Of a stretch of DNA of 51,566 nt, positions 33,448 to 42,495 are shown in pieces. Under the pieces are notes generated by a model. It did not search any database and was not told where the DNA came from. It saw nothing but the letters and a program-made list of their open reading frames with translations. Numbering within the stretch: position 1 is the first letter of the stretch; each line of letters begins with the position of its first letter. The translations under genes were made by a program, and so were the position numbers. The stretch comes from Acidobacteriota bacterium (GTDB lineage: Bacteria > Acidobacteriota > Terriglobia > Bryobacterales > Bryobacteraceae), in the NCBI GenBank assembly GCA_016871015.1, contig VFZX01000010.1:1-51566 (forward strand). The letters run 5' to 3'.

Positions 33448-34395
33448 CTAGAAAACGGCGGACGGCGCGACCGTGGATCCGGTACCGCCTTGAATCTTGA
33501 GTGGCTGTAGGATCAGCGCGAACTCATGGACGCGGCGCGAGGCGAGTTCGTCGAGCTTCAGGTTCTCGAGCAGATGGATGCCGTTCACCACGAGCATGAT
33601 CTGGTGCACGGGTAGCGACACCGCCGGGTCAGGATTGGGCGAGACGTCGATCGACGGGTTGTCGGCGCCCACCAGCATTGGGTCCTGCTTGGCCAGCCAC
33701 TCGGCCGCCGCCACCCCAATCCCCGGACTGGCCCGCATGTAGCGGGCATTGTCGGCTCCCCAGTATTGTCCATGCCCTGTGTGCAGGATCACGGCGTCAC
33801 CCGGCTGCAATTTCAGGTTTTGGCGTTTGAGCGCGGCCTCGATGTCGGCAATGGTGATCTCGTAGCCGGCGGCGAGCGCCGGAACACCCTTTAGGGCCGC
33901 GACATCGATCAGCACGCCGCGTGTGAAGATGGTGCCGGTGTTGTGGACTCCGAGTTTGTCGAAACCGGTGCGCGTTGCCGCCGTCTCGACGGGGACGCAG
34001 TTGTACATCTTGTCCCCGATGGTCTGATGCGCGAAGCCGTCGAATTGAGTTCCGACCTGCCCGATCTCCGTGGTTACGATCTCCTCATTGCTGCCGCGCC
34101 GGTTGGACTGCGGGTTCATTACCGTGCGCTTGGTGTGCAGGTCGAATCGGCGCGTCCCGCTGAAGGGGATGTCGGCGCTCAGCACCCGCCCCAGTTCCAC
34201 GGCCATGCCTTGGCGGATGAGCCGTGTGGCACGGAGCACCGTTTCGGGCTTCATGTGATTGGCCGAGCCACGCTGATCCGCGGCGCCCCACTTCGAAGGG
34301 CAACGCGTGCTTTCGTCCGGCGGGCGCCAGGATGGCGTCTGAGCCAGGGCGGTGATGGAGCAGAAGGTGATGGCGGCAATGGCGGGCTTTCTCAT
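33448..34395 (-). CDS. Cyclase-family metal hydrolase (kynurenine formamidase-like fold), secreted
   Basis: 315 residues, signal peptide at 1-19 (MRKPAIAAITFCSITALAQ). Seen: the family metal region IGQVGTQFDGFAH (112-123), where the usual HxGTHxD reads VGTQFD, so one His ligand is replaced by Gln as in a known sub-group of COG1878, and GDAVILHTGHGQYWG later. The family includes kynurenine formamidase, isatin hydrolase and unknown amide or lactone hydrolases; the substrate is unknown. The start was placed at the signal-peptide Met, not at upstream in-frame codons. Convergent with the squalene-fold gene. Confidence 0.83.
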   Translation of the reverse strand: MRKPAIAAITFCSITALAQTPSWRPPDESTRCPSKWGAADQRGSANHMKPETVLRATRLIRQGMAVELGRVLSADIPFSGTRRFDLHTKRTVMNPQSNRRGSNEEIVTTEIGQVGTQFDGFAHQTIGDKMYNCVPVETAATRTGFDKLGVHNTGTIFTRGVLIDVAALKGVPALAAGYEITIADIEAALKRQNLKLQPGDAVILHTGHGQYWGADNARYMRASPGIGVAAAEWLAKQDPMLVGADNPSIDVSPNPDPAVSLPVHQIMLVVNGIHLLENLKLDELASRRVHEFALILQPLKIQGGTGSTVAPSAVF

Positions 34396-34575
34396 TGCTC
34401 GATTATGGCGCACGCCGCGTCCGGACGCGTCGCTACGCGGGTGGCGAGACGGACCCATTTCGGGTATCGCGTGTTCAAAGAGAACTGGAGCATCTCTCCG
34501 AAGCGGAATCTTCGCGCGAACGGTTGAAGGCCGGCAGGCTCGTCCTCGCGGGCGCCATTGCCGTACTGGTGGCTA
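34396..34575. other. Short intergenic stretch without convincing gene
   Basis: 180 bases between the cyclase-family gene start and the HigA-like remnant. One plus-strand frame ends in a hydrophobic helix with ASGCAWF (from about 34524 to 34610) but starts with TTG, has no ribosome-binding site and overlaps the remnant. Not called. Confidence 0.5.
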
Positions 34576-34771
34576 TCACTCTTGTCGCGAGTGGGTGCGC
34601 CTGGTTTTAAGGAGTGTGGCCATCTTGTTTTTTGGAGATGTTCTGCTTCTTCATGGCCTCGGCGAGTTGCCAGGCAACCACTTCTTTTACGGCTTGAGCC
34701 TGGACCTCTTCAAAAAGACCTTCCTCCTTGAAAAAGTCATCAATGCTCGATCCGATATGCTTCTTGCTCAT
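34576..34771 (-). pseudogene. HigA/XRE-type antitoxin, frameshifted and truncated
   Basis: It starts well (GGGAGG eight bases before ATG) and reads MSKKHIGSSIDDFFKEEGLF and EVVAWQLAEAMKKQNISK, the N-terminus of XRE antitoxins of HigA type. In the run CCAAAAAACAAG one base is off: the in-frame reading ends at 34607, while the other frame continues as KMATLLKTRRTHS, the first helix of the helix-turn-helix. Even that frame stops early at 34576, so the DNA-binding domain is lost. Confidence 0.8.
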
Positions 34772-34851
34772 TGCTGTACCTCCCTCCGGCGATTCCGCGC
34801 CAGTTCCCAATCGTGGTTCGGTGTGGTCTTCGCTTTCTTGATGAATCCATG
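34768..34851 (-). pseudogene. HigB/Gp49-like toxin C-terminal fragment
   Basis: About 27 codons directly before the antitoxin remnant, reading HGFIKKAKTTPNHDWELARN then RRREVQQ and a stop that overlaps the antitoxin ATG (ATGA). This matches the C-terminal end of HigB/phage Gp49-like toxins (HGFxKKTxKTPxxEIExA). The upstream toxin body is gone; the regulator-fusion gene ends 17 bases before the match. Confidence 0.7.
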
Positions 34852-34868
34852 TACTCGCCGGCTTGCCG

Positions 34869-37271
34869 TCAGTTCCGCCGCACCGGACCTTGGTAGCGAT
34901 CCAGCCAGTCCAGCATTTCCCGTATCACCTGCGTGCGGACCGCGACAACTTCATGTGCCGCGTCAAACAGCACGTGCTTCTTGTGCGGCTCGGGCGTCCC
35001 GAACAGCCGGAAAAGGGCCTTCTGCGACGTTTCCACCGGATGGACGTAGTCATTCTTTCCATTCAGCATCAAGACCGGGACGCGAACCCGCGGAGCAAAG
35101 TGAAGCGGATTCACTTCTGGGAGGGAGGGCAAAAGGGACAACCCCCCGTCGGCCAGCACACCGCTCTTTAACCGGTTTTCCAACGCCAGTTGAATCGGTC
35201 CGAGGGAGGCTCCGAAGCTGACGCCGAAGAACGCTAACCGGTCCGCCGCGATGTCAGGACGCGTTTGCAAGTAGTCGACTGCGCGGCGCAGGTCCACGAC
35301 CTGTTGAACGATCATATCGCGGCGCTGCAGGGGCGTCTGGGACCGTGGCAGGCTCCGCTCGTACGTCCCCTGATATACCGGGTACATGACGGCGCGCCCG
35401 GCCCTCAGCAGGTACTCCAGGCGGGCCCATCCCTCGAGCGTCACCGTCTCGCTGTTCAAGCTGTTTAGAGCGCCGGCGCCAGGGTAGTAGACGATGGTTT
35501 CATACGGCGCTTTGGAATTTTTGGGAAGAAACAGCAGCGCGGGGACCCGTACCGCGCCGTATGGCGCCGTGTAGGTAATCCTCTCCCGCCGCCAGTAGGG
35601 CTGCGAATCGTCGGATCGATCGATTGATGCCGCCAACTCGGAGCTATCGTAGGCATACGCACGGCGGTAGGCGCCATACACCTCGTCCGAGGCCGGCTTC
35701 TCATCGAGGTTCCGCAGGATCGGGCGGACGGCGCCGAGCCACGACGCCGGAGGGGGCGAGGAGTACAACGCGCACCGGAATCCATTCAAGGCCGACCGGT
35801 CGAATGGCGGCCTCGCATCCGGATCGGTGAACATGTGGGCCGGTTCACTCCACCCGCCTCCGAGAATGACCCGCCTCCCCTCATCCGTGCCATTCCAGCA
35901 CCACTCCTTGACGTTGCCAGCCATGTCGTAGGTCCCATACGGCCCCTCTCCCTGATACTCCCCCACGCGCGCCAGTCCCTTGCCGGAAAAATTGCTGGAA
36001 GGCAGGACCCAGGTGCCGCTGTTCAGGCGCGCGGCGGCATACCAGTGCCATGCCGTGGGCAGTTGCTTCCCGGCGTACTCGGCATACGCCGCGGCCTCGT
36101 ACCAGCTCACACCGCTCACGGGATCATTTTCGCGGCCGGGCGCGAACGTTCCCGCCTCCCATGTAGAAGGTCCGGGCCGTCCGGTCGCGTCGACAAGCGC
36201 CGCCATCGCCTGCTCCCACGAGAGCGTCTTGCCGCCAAGGTTGAAGGGGTGTTTCCAGAACTTCTGGTCGCGGTACGCCCCGGCATCCACGAACTCCTTG
36301 AACTGCCGGTTGGTGACTTCGTGGCGGTCGATCATGAATCGCATCACGCCACCGGCAGCTTCCGGTGCGGCAAATCGCCGCGGTAGATCGAGAACCGCCT
36401 GCGGAACCGGAACCATGCCGGAAGGAATCTTTTCCTTGGGGTAAAGCGGGACCTTGACGCGGGCGGCAGCCGCGGTCATCACCCCGTAGCTCGATTCGAA
36501 GCCCTCCTTCTCAAACCTGAGGCGGAAATATCCCCGCGGAACTTGCACCGCCGGAAGAGGAGTCCTTCCCAGAGGCTGCCATTCGCGTTCACTCGATCGA
36601 AGGTCCTTATAAAAGGCCTCGGCGCCCTGCGGTTCGCTGTCGAGCGCCACAGTCCTCGATACCTCCCTCCGGAGATCGGCGAGCCTCGGATCCTCGCCGA
36701 GCATCGGTTGGACCCGGTTCGCAATGGAGAAGGCCGCGCAGAAGCGTCCCTCTTCCGTCAGGGATGCGATCAGAGGGAGCCCCTCGTTGCGCGCCCAGCT
36801 CGCCTGGCTCATTCTCATGTAGACGAATGCCGCGGCCGCCACCAGCGCCAGTCCGCCGGCGAGGACAGCCAGCCTGAGCCATCGGGGCCTCCTTGGTTCC
36901 TCTGCGGCGGGTTGAGGGGGCGGCGGCACCACCGGGTCCGGCGGCACGGATTGGAACTCGACCGGCGCGGAGAATCTGTACCCCACCCGGGGGACCGTCT
37001 CGACCCACCCGGCGCCCTCCTCGCCAAGCGCCTTTCGAAGCGTCGAAACCTGGTAGAGAAGGCTCGCTTCCTCAACGAAGACGTCCTTCCACAGCTCGTC
37101 CATCAACTCTCTCTTGGTGACCACTCTCCCGCGGCTGCCGGCGAGCACCAAGAGCAAGTCGAACGTCTTCGGGGCCAGCGGGACCACCTCGTCCGCGTGC
37201 CGCAAAGTCCGGGCAGCGGGCGACACCCGGTACGATCCGAACCGGATCAACTCATCTCGATTGTTCGACAT
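34869..37271 (-). CDS. Winged-helix regulator fused to PEGA, formylglycine-enzyme and alpha/beta-hydrolase domains
   Basis: 800 residues, apparently one intact frame. Seen: OmpR/CadC-type winged helix (about 8-104, VVPLAPKTFDLLLVLAGS, VETVPRVGYRF), a Pro-rich linker, one membrane helix (about 132-152), a helical segment, a PEGA-like module (about 236-278, GRTPLP..VPRGYFRLRFEKEGF), an FGE-sulfatase domain (about 284-502: IDRHEVTNRQFKEFVD, DPVSGVSWYEAAAYAEYAGK, YDMAGNVKEW, LNGFRCAL), and a dienelactone-hydrolase-like domain (about 565-795) with a plausible triad Ser685 (GVSFGAS), Asp741, His773. The DNA-binding part would be cytoplasmic and the enzymes periplasmic. Usual relatives carry a Ser/Thr kinase in the first position instead. 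Confidence 0.87.
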   Translation of the reverse strand: MSNNRDELIRFGSYRVSPAARTLRHADEVVPLAPKTFDLLLVLAGSRGRVVTKRELMDELWKDVFVEEASLLYQVSTLRKALGEEGAGWVETVPRVGYRFSAPVEFQSVPPDPVVPPPPQPAAEEPRRPRWLRLAVLAGGLALVAAAAFVYMRMSQASWARNEGLPLIASLTEEGRFCAAFSIANRVQPMLGEDPRLADLRREVSRTVALDSEPQGAEAFYKDLRSSEREWQPLGRTPLPAVQVPRGYFRLRFEKEGFESSYGVMTAAAARVKVPLYPKEKIPSGMVPVPQAVLDLPRRFAAPEAAGGVMRFMIDRHEVTNRQFKEFVDAGAYRDQKFWKHPFNLGGKTLSWEQAMAALVDATGRPGPSTWEAGTFAPGRENDPVSGVSWYEAAAYAEYAGKQLPTAWHWYAAARLNSGTWVLPSSNFSGKGLARVGEYQGEGPYGTYDMAGNVKEWCWNGTDEGRRVILGGGWSEPAHMFTDPDARPPFDRSALNGFRCALYSSPPPASWLGAVRPILRNLDEKPASDEVYGAYRRAYAYDSSELAASIDRSDDSQPYWRRERITYTAPYGAVRVPALLFLPKNSKAPYETIVYYPGAGALNSLNSETVTLEGWARLEYLLRAGRAVMYPVYQGTYERSLPRSQTPLQRRDMIVQQVVDLRRAVDYLQTRPDIAADRLAFFGVSFGASLGPIQLALENRLKSGVLADGGLSLLPSLPEVNPLHFAPRVRVPVLMLNGKNDYVHPVETSQKALFRLFGTPEPHKKHVLFDAAHEVVAVRTQVIREMLDWLDRYQGPVRRN

Positions 37272-37361
37272 ATCCGCCCTCAGGAATTCCTTAGAAATCG
37301 CTACGCCTCTCTCCGAACGATCCTCGGGACTTCATCATACCCCAAGGAGCATGATCCATTC

Positions 37362-38260
37362 ATGCGACTCATTCGACCCCGATTCTACACCGTCCTCCTC
37401 GCCGTCTTTTCCGCGGCCGGACTCGCCCAGACCGATTGGCAAACCCGTTACCAGAACGGCGAGCGTCTCCTCGCAGAAGGCCGGATCGAGGAGGCTCTGA
37501 CCGAGCTCAAACCTGCTCTCGCTCTCGCACCCGCGAAAGCGCGGGGCACGTTGCTCGACGCCCTGGGCCGGGCCGAGATTCAAGCCGGCCGGTATCGGGA
37601 GGCGAAGCGGCATTCGAGGCGTCCCTCCCGCTGTGGGAGACGCACACGCTGAACTGGGCGGTCACTCTCAACAACTTGGGGCGGGTCCACCTGGAGCTTC
37701 ACGAATACGCGCGCGCCGAGGAGGCGTTGCTCCGCAGCTTGGAGGTCCTCAGGAACGACGCCAGGCTGTGGCAAAACATCGGACAGGCTCAATTCTTCCG
37801 GGGACGGCTTCAGGCGGCCGAAGTCTCCTATTATCGGGCCCTGTCGTTGGCCGGCCCGGAACACGCACCCTCGATCAGCAGCGATCTGGCCGGCTTGCTC
37901 GAATCACGGCGTCAGTATGCCAAGGCCGCGGGGATCCTGCGGGAAGCGGTTGCCCGGTTGGGCGCCGGGCAGGTGCGGGCGAGGATGCTGGCCAACCTGG
38001 GGGTCCTGCAGTGGAGATTGAAGGAGAGAGTGGAGGCGGCCGCGCAACTTCGGCAGGCGCTCGGCGAGATGGAGTCCGCCGTTGGTCCCCACCACCCGGA
38101 CGTCGCCGCGGTTCTGGAGCGCTACCAGGCAGTGCTGCGCCAGTCCGGACGGAAGGCGGAAGCGGCCGCTGCCAGCCAGCGCGCCGCCGCGATCCGGTCG
38201 GGGTTTGCGCGGCACGGCAACGATCGGCAGACCTCGATCGATTGGCGGGACCTGAAGTAG
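37362..38260 (+). pseudogene. Exported TPR protein with a one-base frameshift
   Basis: Starts with a signal peptide (MRLIRPRFYTVLLAVFSAAG) and TPR-type helices (YQNGERLLAEGRIEEALTEL). Near 37605 the frame changes: the first frame degenerates to KRHSRRPSRCGRRTR and stops, while the frame one base back continues EAAFEASLPLWETHTLNWAV and further TPRs (LNNLGRVHLELHEYARAEEA) to the stop. One missing base after GGAGG would join them into an about 299-residue protein. It may be a true pseudogene or a sequence error. Divergent from the four-part fusion gene 90 bp away; such regulator/TPR pairs are common in this group. Confidence 0.8.
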
Positions 38261-38367
38261 CATCCTGAAGCTACCCGCTGCGCAGGTTCGCCGCTGGCTG
38301 CCATGCGTACGAGTGACGAAATCCGGCCTCCGAAATCCAGAGTGCCGCCGACGCCGTATGTCCGTCT

Positions 38368-39396
38368 GTGACCAGACCAGAACTCCCGCAAGTTCCCTCC
38401 CCGGTTGAGGTGATCCTGAATCTCTCGCTGGGCTACCTCGTTTCCAGAAGCCTCCACGTCGCAGCCGGACTCGGCATCGCCGATCTGCTCAGCGATGGCC
38501 CGAAGACGATCGGCCAGCTTGCCTCCAGCACCGGAGCGCACCGGGCCTCTCTGTCGCGGCTGCTTCGAACGCTAGCCGCGCAGGGTGTTTTCGCCGGGGA
38601 TGAGCAAGGGCGCTTCGTGAACACGCCGGCCTCGGCACTGCTTCAGCGGGCCATCATGCGTGATGGTGTGCTCCTGTGCGGAGAGGTCATCGGCGACGGC
38701 ACCTGGTGGCAGGCCATGGGCGGTCTCCGCCAGAGCGTCATGACCGGCGAGCCGGCGTTTCGCCAACAGCAGGGCATGGAATTCTTCGATTACCTGAGGG
38801 CACACCCCGAGTGCAGCCAGTGGTTTGACCGGGGCATGGCGAACTTCGCCGCCGCGGAGAATCCGGCGATCGCCGAAGCCTACGACTACGGCCAATTCCG
38901 CCAAATCGTGGATGTCGGCGGGGGCCAAGGCGGTTTGCTGGCCGAAGTCCTCAAGCGTCATCCCGCTGTCCGGGGCACACTGTTCGACCTGCCTGAAGTG
39001 GTTGCCGATCCCGCCTACTTGGCCAATGAGCCGCTCAACGGCCGCTGGAGGGCGGCCGCCGGAGATTTCTGGCAGGCCGTGCCCGCGGGGGGCGATTGCT
39101 ACGTATTGAAACGCATCCTCCACGATTGGAATGACGAGCAATGTGTGCGCATCCTGCGCAGTTGCCGGGCCGCGATGGAGCGGGGCTCCCGGCTGCTGGT
39201 CATTGACGCCGTCATCCCGGCTGGCGATGCTCCCCACCCCGCCAAGGTGATGGACATCCTCATGATGGTGCTGACCGAAGGCCGTGAGCGGACCCGGGAG
39301 GAGTTTCAAGAACTCTTCGAGAAGGCGAACCTGAGCCTCGGTTCCATCACAATGACGCAAAGCACATTGGCCGTCGTTGAGGCGTTTCCGGCATAG
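38368..39396 (+). CDS. SAM-dependent O-methyltransferase (acetylserotonin/hydroxyneurosporene type)
   Basis: 342-residue small-molecule O-methyltransferase of the Methyltransf_2 family. Seen: an N-terminal dimerisation winged helix (about 10-95, AAGLGIADLLSDGPKTIGQL), the SAM site VDVGGGQGGLLAEVL, the acidic DLPEVV, and the catalytic-base motif LKRILHDWND. The start is GTG, with the dimerisation domain complete. The acceptor, likely an aromatic or polyketide hydroxyl, is unknown; no biosynthetic cluster surrounds it. It lies between the TPR gene and a CPBP protease gene. Confidence 0.9.
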   Translation: MTRPELPQVPSPVEVILNLSLGYLVSRSLHVAAGLGIADLLSDGPKTIGQLASSTGAHRASLSRLLRTLAAQGVFAGDEQGRFVNTPASALLQRAIMRDGVLLCGEVIGDGTWWQAMGGLRQSVMTGEPAFRQQQGMEFFDYLRAHPECSQWFDRGMANFAAAENPAIAEAYDYGQFRQIVDVGGGQGGLLAEVLKRHPAVRGTLFDLPEVVADPAYLANEPLNGRWRAAAGDFWQAVPAGGDCYVLKRILHDWNDEQCVRILRSCRAAMERGSRLLVIDAVIPAGDAPHPAKVMDILMMVLTEGRERTREEFQELFEKANLSLGSITMTQSTLAVVEAFPA

Positions 39397-39470
39397 CCAC
39401 AAGGGGCTTGTGACCCGCTCCGTTGTCATCGCTTGGATGGAGCTTGGGTGAAGCCCGGGTCCGCGCTACC

Positions 39471-40343
39471 ATGTCCGAAGTGGCCAGCCGACCCACATCC
39501 AAGCTGCCGGTGCTCCTCCGTACAGCCCTGTTCCTCGTCTTCGGCTACCTGGTCCTGATCCTGCTGGCGAGCATGATGTACGAGGCGCTCGGACTGTTGA
39601 TCGCCTCCGTGCTGGGCGTGTTCGCCGCCGCTTCCCTGGCCACCACTCTCGTGATCCGGATCTTCGAGCGGGGCCGTCTGGCCGACATCGGGCTCCGCTG
39701 GACTCCCGGATCGTTTCGCAATCTGCTGTCTGGCTGCGCGGGCGGATTCGGCGCGGTGGCGGCGATTTTGGTCCCCGCGCTGATCGCCGGCGCCGCCTGG
39801 TGGAAGCCTGCTCCGGAGGGCGCGCAAGGCCCCGGAGGTTTCGTGTTCCTCACGCTGATCCTCTTGTTCGGCGCGGCTGGTGAGGAGATGTTGTTCCGCG
39901 GCTACGGCTTCCAGATTCTGGTGCCGGTGTTTGGCCCCGTCGCCTCGCTGCTTCCGATGTCGATCCTGTTCGGGCTGGTTCACATGGGAAACAGCAACGT
40001 GAACGCGACTGGAGCCGTCAACACGGTGGCATGGGCGATTCTGCTTGGAGCGGCTTTGCTGCGCAGTGGCGACCTGTGGTTCCCGATCGGACTGCACTTT
40101 GGCTGGAATTGGGGACTTGCGCTGTTCGGCGCCAATGTCAGCGGGTTTACAATGAGGCTAGCGGGACACTCGATCGAGTGGTCCATTGCCCCGCTGTGGA
40201 CCGGCGGAGCGTACGGCCCGGAAGGCGGGTTGATGTGCACCGCGGTCGTCATCCTGCTCGGCTTTTTCGTCATGCGTGCACCGGTTGCCCGGCAGCAGCT
40301 CGCTCTCATCCAGCCCCGTTGTGAGGAGGCAGCGTCATCATGA
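39471..40343 (+). CDS. CPBP-family intramembrane metalloprotease
   Basis: 290-residue membrane protein of the CAAX-protease and bacteriocin-processing (ABI/CPBP) family. Seen: about eight hydrophobic helices and the three motifs GEEMLFRG (Glu138, Glu139, Arg143), FGLVHMGN (His171) and HFGWN (His209, Asn213), all with the catalytic residues. The ATG giving MSEVASRPTS was chosen over an upstream TTG/GTG extension. First gene of a chain in which each stop overlaps the next start (ATGA). Family members process prenylated or bacteriocin peptides; the substrate here is unknown. Confidence 0.9.
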   Translation: MSEVASRPTSKLPVLLRTALFLVFGYLVLILLASMMYEALGLLIASVLGVFAAASLATTLVIRIFERGRLADIGLRWTPGSFRNLLSGCAGGFGAVAAILVPALIAGAAWWKPAPEGAQGPGGFVFLTLILLFGAAGEEMLFRGYGFQILVPVFGPVASLLPMSILFGLVHMGNSNVNATGAVNTVAWAILLGAALLRSGDLWFPIGLHFGWNWGLALFGANVSGFTMRLAGHSIEWSIAPLWTGGAYGPEGGLMCTAVVILLGFFVMRAPVARQQLALIQPRCEEAASS

Positions 40344-41116
40344 AGTCCGCTACGATTTTCGTCCTCGCCGCATTGCCGGCGTTGGCCGCCAAGGACAAGA
40401 TCACTCCCGAGGACCGCATCCTGCTGATCCGCGGCATGACCGCCGAGCACGCCACCGTGAAGCAGACTCTGCCGCGTTCCAAGAAGCCGCTCCATTACAA
40501 AAGCAACGGGACCTGGGATAAAGAGCAGTGGACCGATGCGGGCCGCGAAAACGGACCCGCGGCGCGGGTAGGCGACATGGTGCGCATCACCAAGATCGAG
40601 ATCCATGGCGACAGCATCGAGCTGGAGATCAACGGTGGCTTCCGGACGGGTCCGAAATGGCACGAACGGATCCAGGTGGGAACCGGCTCCCGCACTTCGC
40701 CCATTTCGCAGGGCAGTAATCCGACCGCGGGCACCGTACTCTCGGTCCGCTTCGACGGCCATGTCCCGCCGATGGAGACGAAGGACCTCAAGAAGCTGCT
40801 CACCCCGATTCTCGATTTCGAGAAACGTAGCGCCACCGAGAATTACGTTGAGTCCTTGCCCGCTCCCATCCAGGCTGCGATCAAGGAGAAGCGCGCGATC
40901 GAGGGCATGGACAAGGAACAGGTGATGATGGCGATGGGGCGTCCCCGCGCCAAGAGCCGCGAGACCAAGGACGGCGTCGAGCTCGAAGACTGGATCTACG
41001 GCGAGCCGCCGGGCCGCATCTCGTTCGTCACGTTCGACGGCAACAAGGTCGTCAAGGTGAAGGAAGCCTACGCGGGACTGGGAGGCTCGGTAGCCGAGCC
41101 GCTCACTCCCAAATGA
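40340..41116 (+). CDS. Exported protein with BamE/SmpA-like C-terminal domain
   Basis: 258 residues, signal peptide at 1-16 (MKSATIFVLAALPALAA). The N-terminal 150 residues form an unrecognised beta-rich region with VGDMVRITKIEIHGDSIELE. The C-terminal part (about 185-250) reads IEGMDKEQVMMAMGRPRAK, then ELEDWIYG and FVTFDGNKVVKVKE, the pattern of BamE/SmpA/OmlA-like domains (helix-helix-three-strand), which often act in the envelope. No lipobox, so it is probably not a lipoprotein. It overlaps both neighbours by four bases. Confidence 0.75.
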   Translation: MKSATIFVLAALPALAAKDKITPEDRILLIRGMTAEHATVKQTLPRSKKPLHYKSNGTWDKEQWTDAGRENGPAARVGDMVRITKIEIHGDSIELEINGGFRTGPKWHERIQVGTGSRTSPISQGSNPTAGTVLSVRFDGHVPPMETKDLKKLLTPILDFEKRSATENYVESLPAPIQAAIKEKRAIEGMDKEQVMMAMGRPRAKSRETKDGVELEDWIYGEPPGRISFVTFDGNKVVKVKEAYAGLGGSVAEPLTPK

Positions 41117-42495
41117 GTCCGGAAGAGTTCCGGCGCTACGGCCACCAGGCGGTGGATTGGCTGGCGGACTACCTTGAGCACATCCGCGAGCGTCCCGTGC
41201 TGCCACCCATCAAACCGGGCGAGTTCACAGACCGGCTTCCGGCATCGGGACCCGAACAGGGCGAGCCGATGGAAGAAATTCTCGCGGACTTCGACCGTCT
41301 AGTGGCGCCGGCGATGACGCACTGGAATCATCCGCGGTTCCTGGCGTACTTTGCGATCAGCGGATCTCCACCCGGTATCCTGGGCGAGTTGCTCGCCGCG
41401 GGGCTGAACTCGAATGGGATGGTGTGGAAGAGCGGGCCCGCGATCACTGAGCTCGAACAGGTCACGCTGGGGTGGCTGCGGCAGTGGATGGGTCTGCCGG
41501 ACAGTTTCGCGGGCGTGATCTACGACACCGCATCGACATCGACGCTGCACGCCATCGCGGCCGCGCGGTCCGTTGCCGCGCCGGACTCGCGGCGCGCGGG
41601 TTCGCCTCCGGGTCTGGTGATGTACTGCTCCGCGCAGGCGCATTCGTCGGTGGAGAAGGCCGCGATGACCCTGGGGATCGGGCAGGATCAGGTGCGCAAG
41701 ATTCCGTGCGACGCCGATTTCCGGATGTGTGTGGACGCGCTCGCCGCAGCCATCGGGCAGGACCGCGCGGCCGGACTGGTGCCCTTCTGCGTAGTCGCCA
41801 CGGTGGGAACCACGTCGACGGCGAGCATCGATCCGGTGGCGGCGATCGCGGAGGTGTGTGAGCGGGAGCGGCTTTGGCTGCATGTCGACGCGGCGTACGG
41901 AGGATCGGCGGCCATCGTCGCGTCGCGGCGCTGGATCCTCGAAGGCGTGGACCGCGCGGACTCGCTGGTCACCAATCCGCACAAGGGTCTGCTCACGCCG
42001 GTTGACCTGAGCGCTTTTTACACGCGCCGGCCGGAGGCGCTCCGGGCTGCGTTTTCACTCGTTCCGGAATATCTGCGGACCGCAAGCGATCCGCGCGCGA
42101 CCGACCTGATGGACACCGGGTTCCAACTGGGCCGCCGGTTCCGCTCTCTGAAGCTCTGGTTCGTGATGCGGTACTACGGCCGCGAAGGGCTGGCCGCGAT
42201 CATCGACGGCCAGTGCAATCTGGCGCAACGCTTTGCTGGTTGGGTGCGCGACGATGCCCGGTTCGAGCTCTGCGCTCCGGTGCTGCTGTCGCTGGTCTGC
42301 TTCCGTTTGCGCGGGAGCGACGAAGCCAGTCAACGCCTGCTCGAACGGTTGAACGCGGGCGGCGCGGCGTTTCTGTCGCACACGGTGCTGGACGGCCGGT
42401 TCGTGATCCGGCTCGCGATCGGCAACCACCAGACTGGGCCCGGGGACATTGAGGATGTATGGCGCCGGATTCAGGAGCTTGCGGCCGGGGCATGA
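41113..42495 (+). CDS. PLP-dependent aromatic-L-amino-acid-type decarboxylase
   Basis: 460-residue group II decarboxylase (AADC/TDC/glutamate-decarboxylase superfamily). Seen: the N-terminal RYGHQAVDWLADYLEHI, HPRFLAYF, the stacking His in AQAHSSVEKA (His177), HVDAAYGG (Asp259) for the pyridine nitrogen, and the PLP-lysine NPHKGLLTPVDLS (Lys291). The residue after this Lys is usually Trp in true AADCs; here it is Gly, so substrate preference is uncertain. It is coupled to the BamE-like gene and to pyrD. Product would be a primary amine plus CO2. Confidence 0.88.
   Translation: MSPEEFRRYGHQAVDWLADYLEHIRERPVLPPIKPGEFTDRLPASGPEQGEPMEEILADFDRLVAPAMTHWNHPRFLAYFAISGSPPGILGELLAAGLNSNGMVWKSGPAITELEQVTLGWLRQWMGLPDSFAGVIYDTASTSTLHAIAAARSVAAPDSRRAGSPPGLVMYCSAQAHSSVEKAAMTLGIGQDQVRKIPCDADFRMCVDALAAAIGQDRAAGLVPFCVVATVGTTSTASIDPVAAIAEVCERERLWLHVDAAYGGSAAIVASRRWILEGVDRADSLVTNPHKGLLTPVDLSAFYTRRPEALRAAFSLVPEYLRTASDPRATDLMDTGFQLGRRFRSLKLWFVMRYYGREGLAAIIDGQCNLAQRFAGWVRDDARFELCAPVLLSLVCFRLRGSDEASQRLLERLNAGGAAFLSHTVLDGRFVIRLAIGNHQTGPGDIEDVWRRIQELAAGA

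Noticed and set aside
34395-34610. Small plus-strand frame ending in a hydrophobic helix with ASGCAWF
   Set aside because: TTG start, no ribosome-binding site, overlaps the HigA-like remnant, and its N-terminal half is shadow of the cyclase-family gene.
39398-39412. CACAAG-GGG-CTTGTG inverted repeat right after the O-methyltransferase stop
   Set aside because: A possible terminator stem, but there is no T-run on either side and the stem is only six base pairs.
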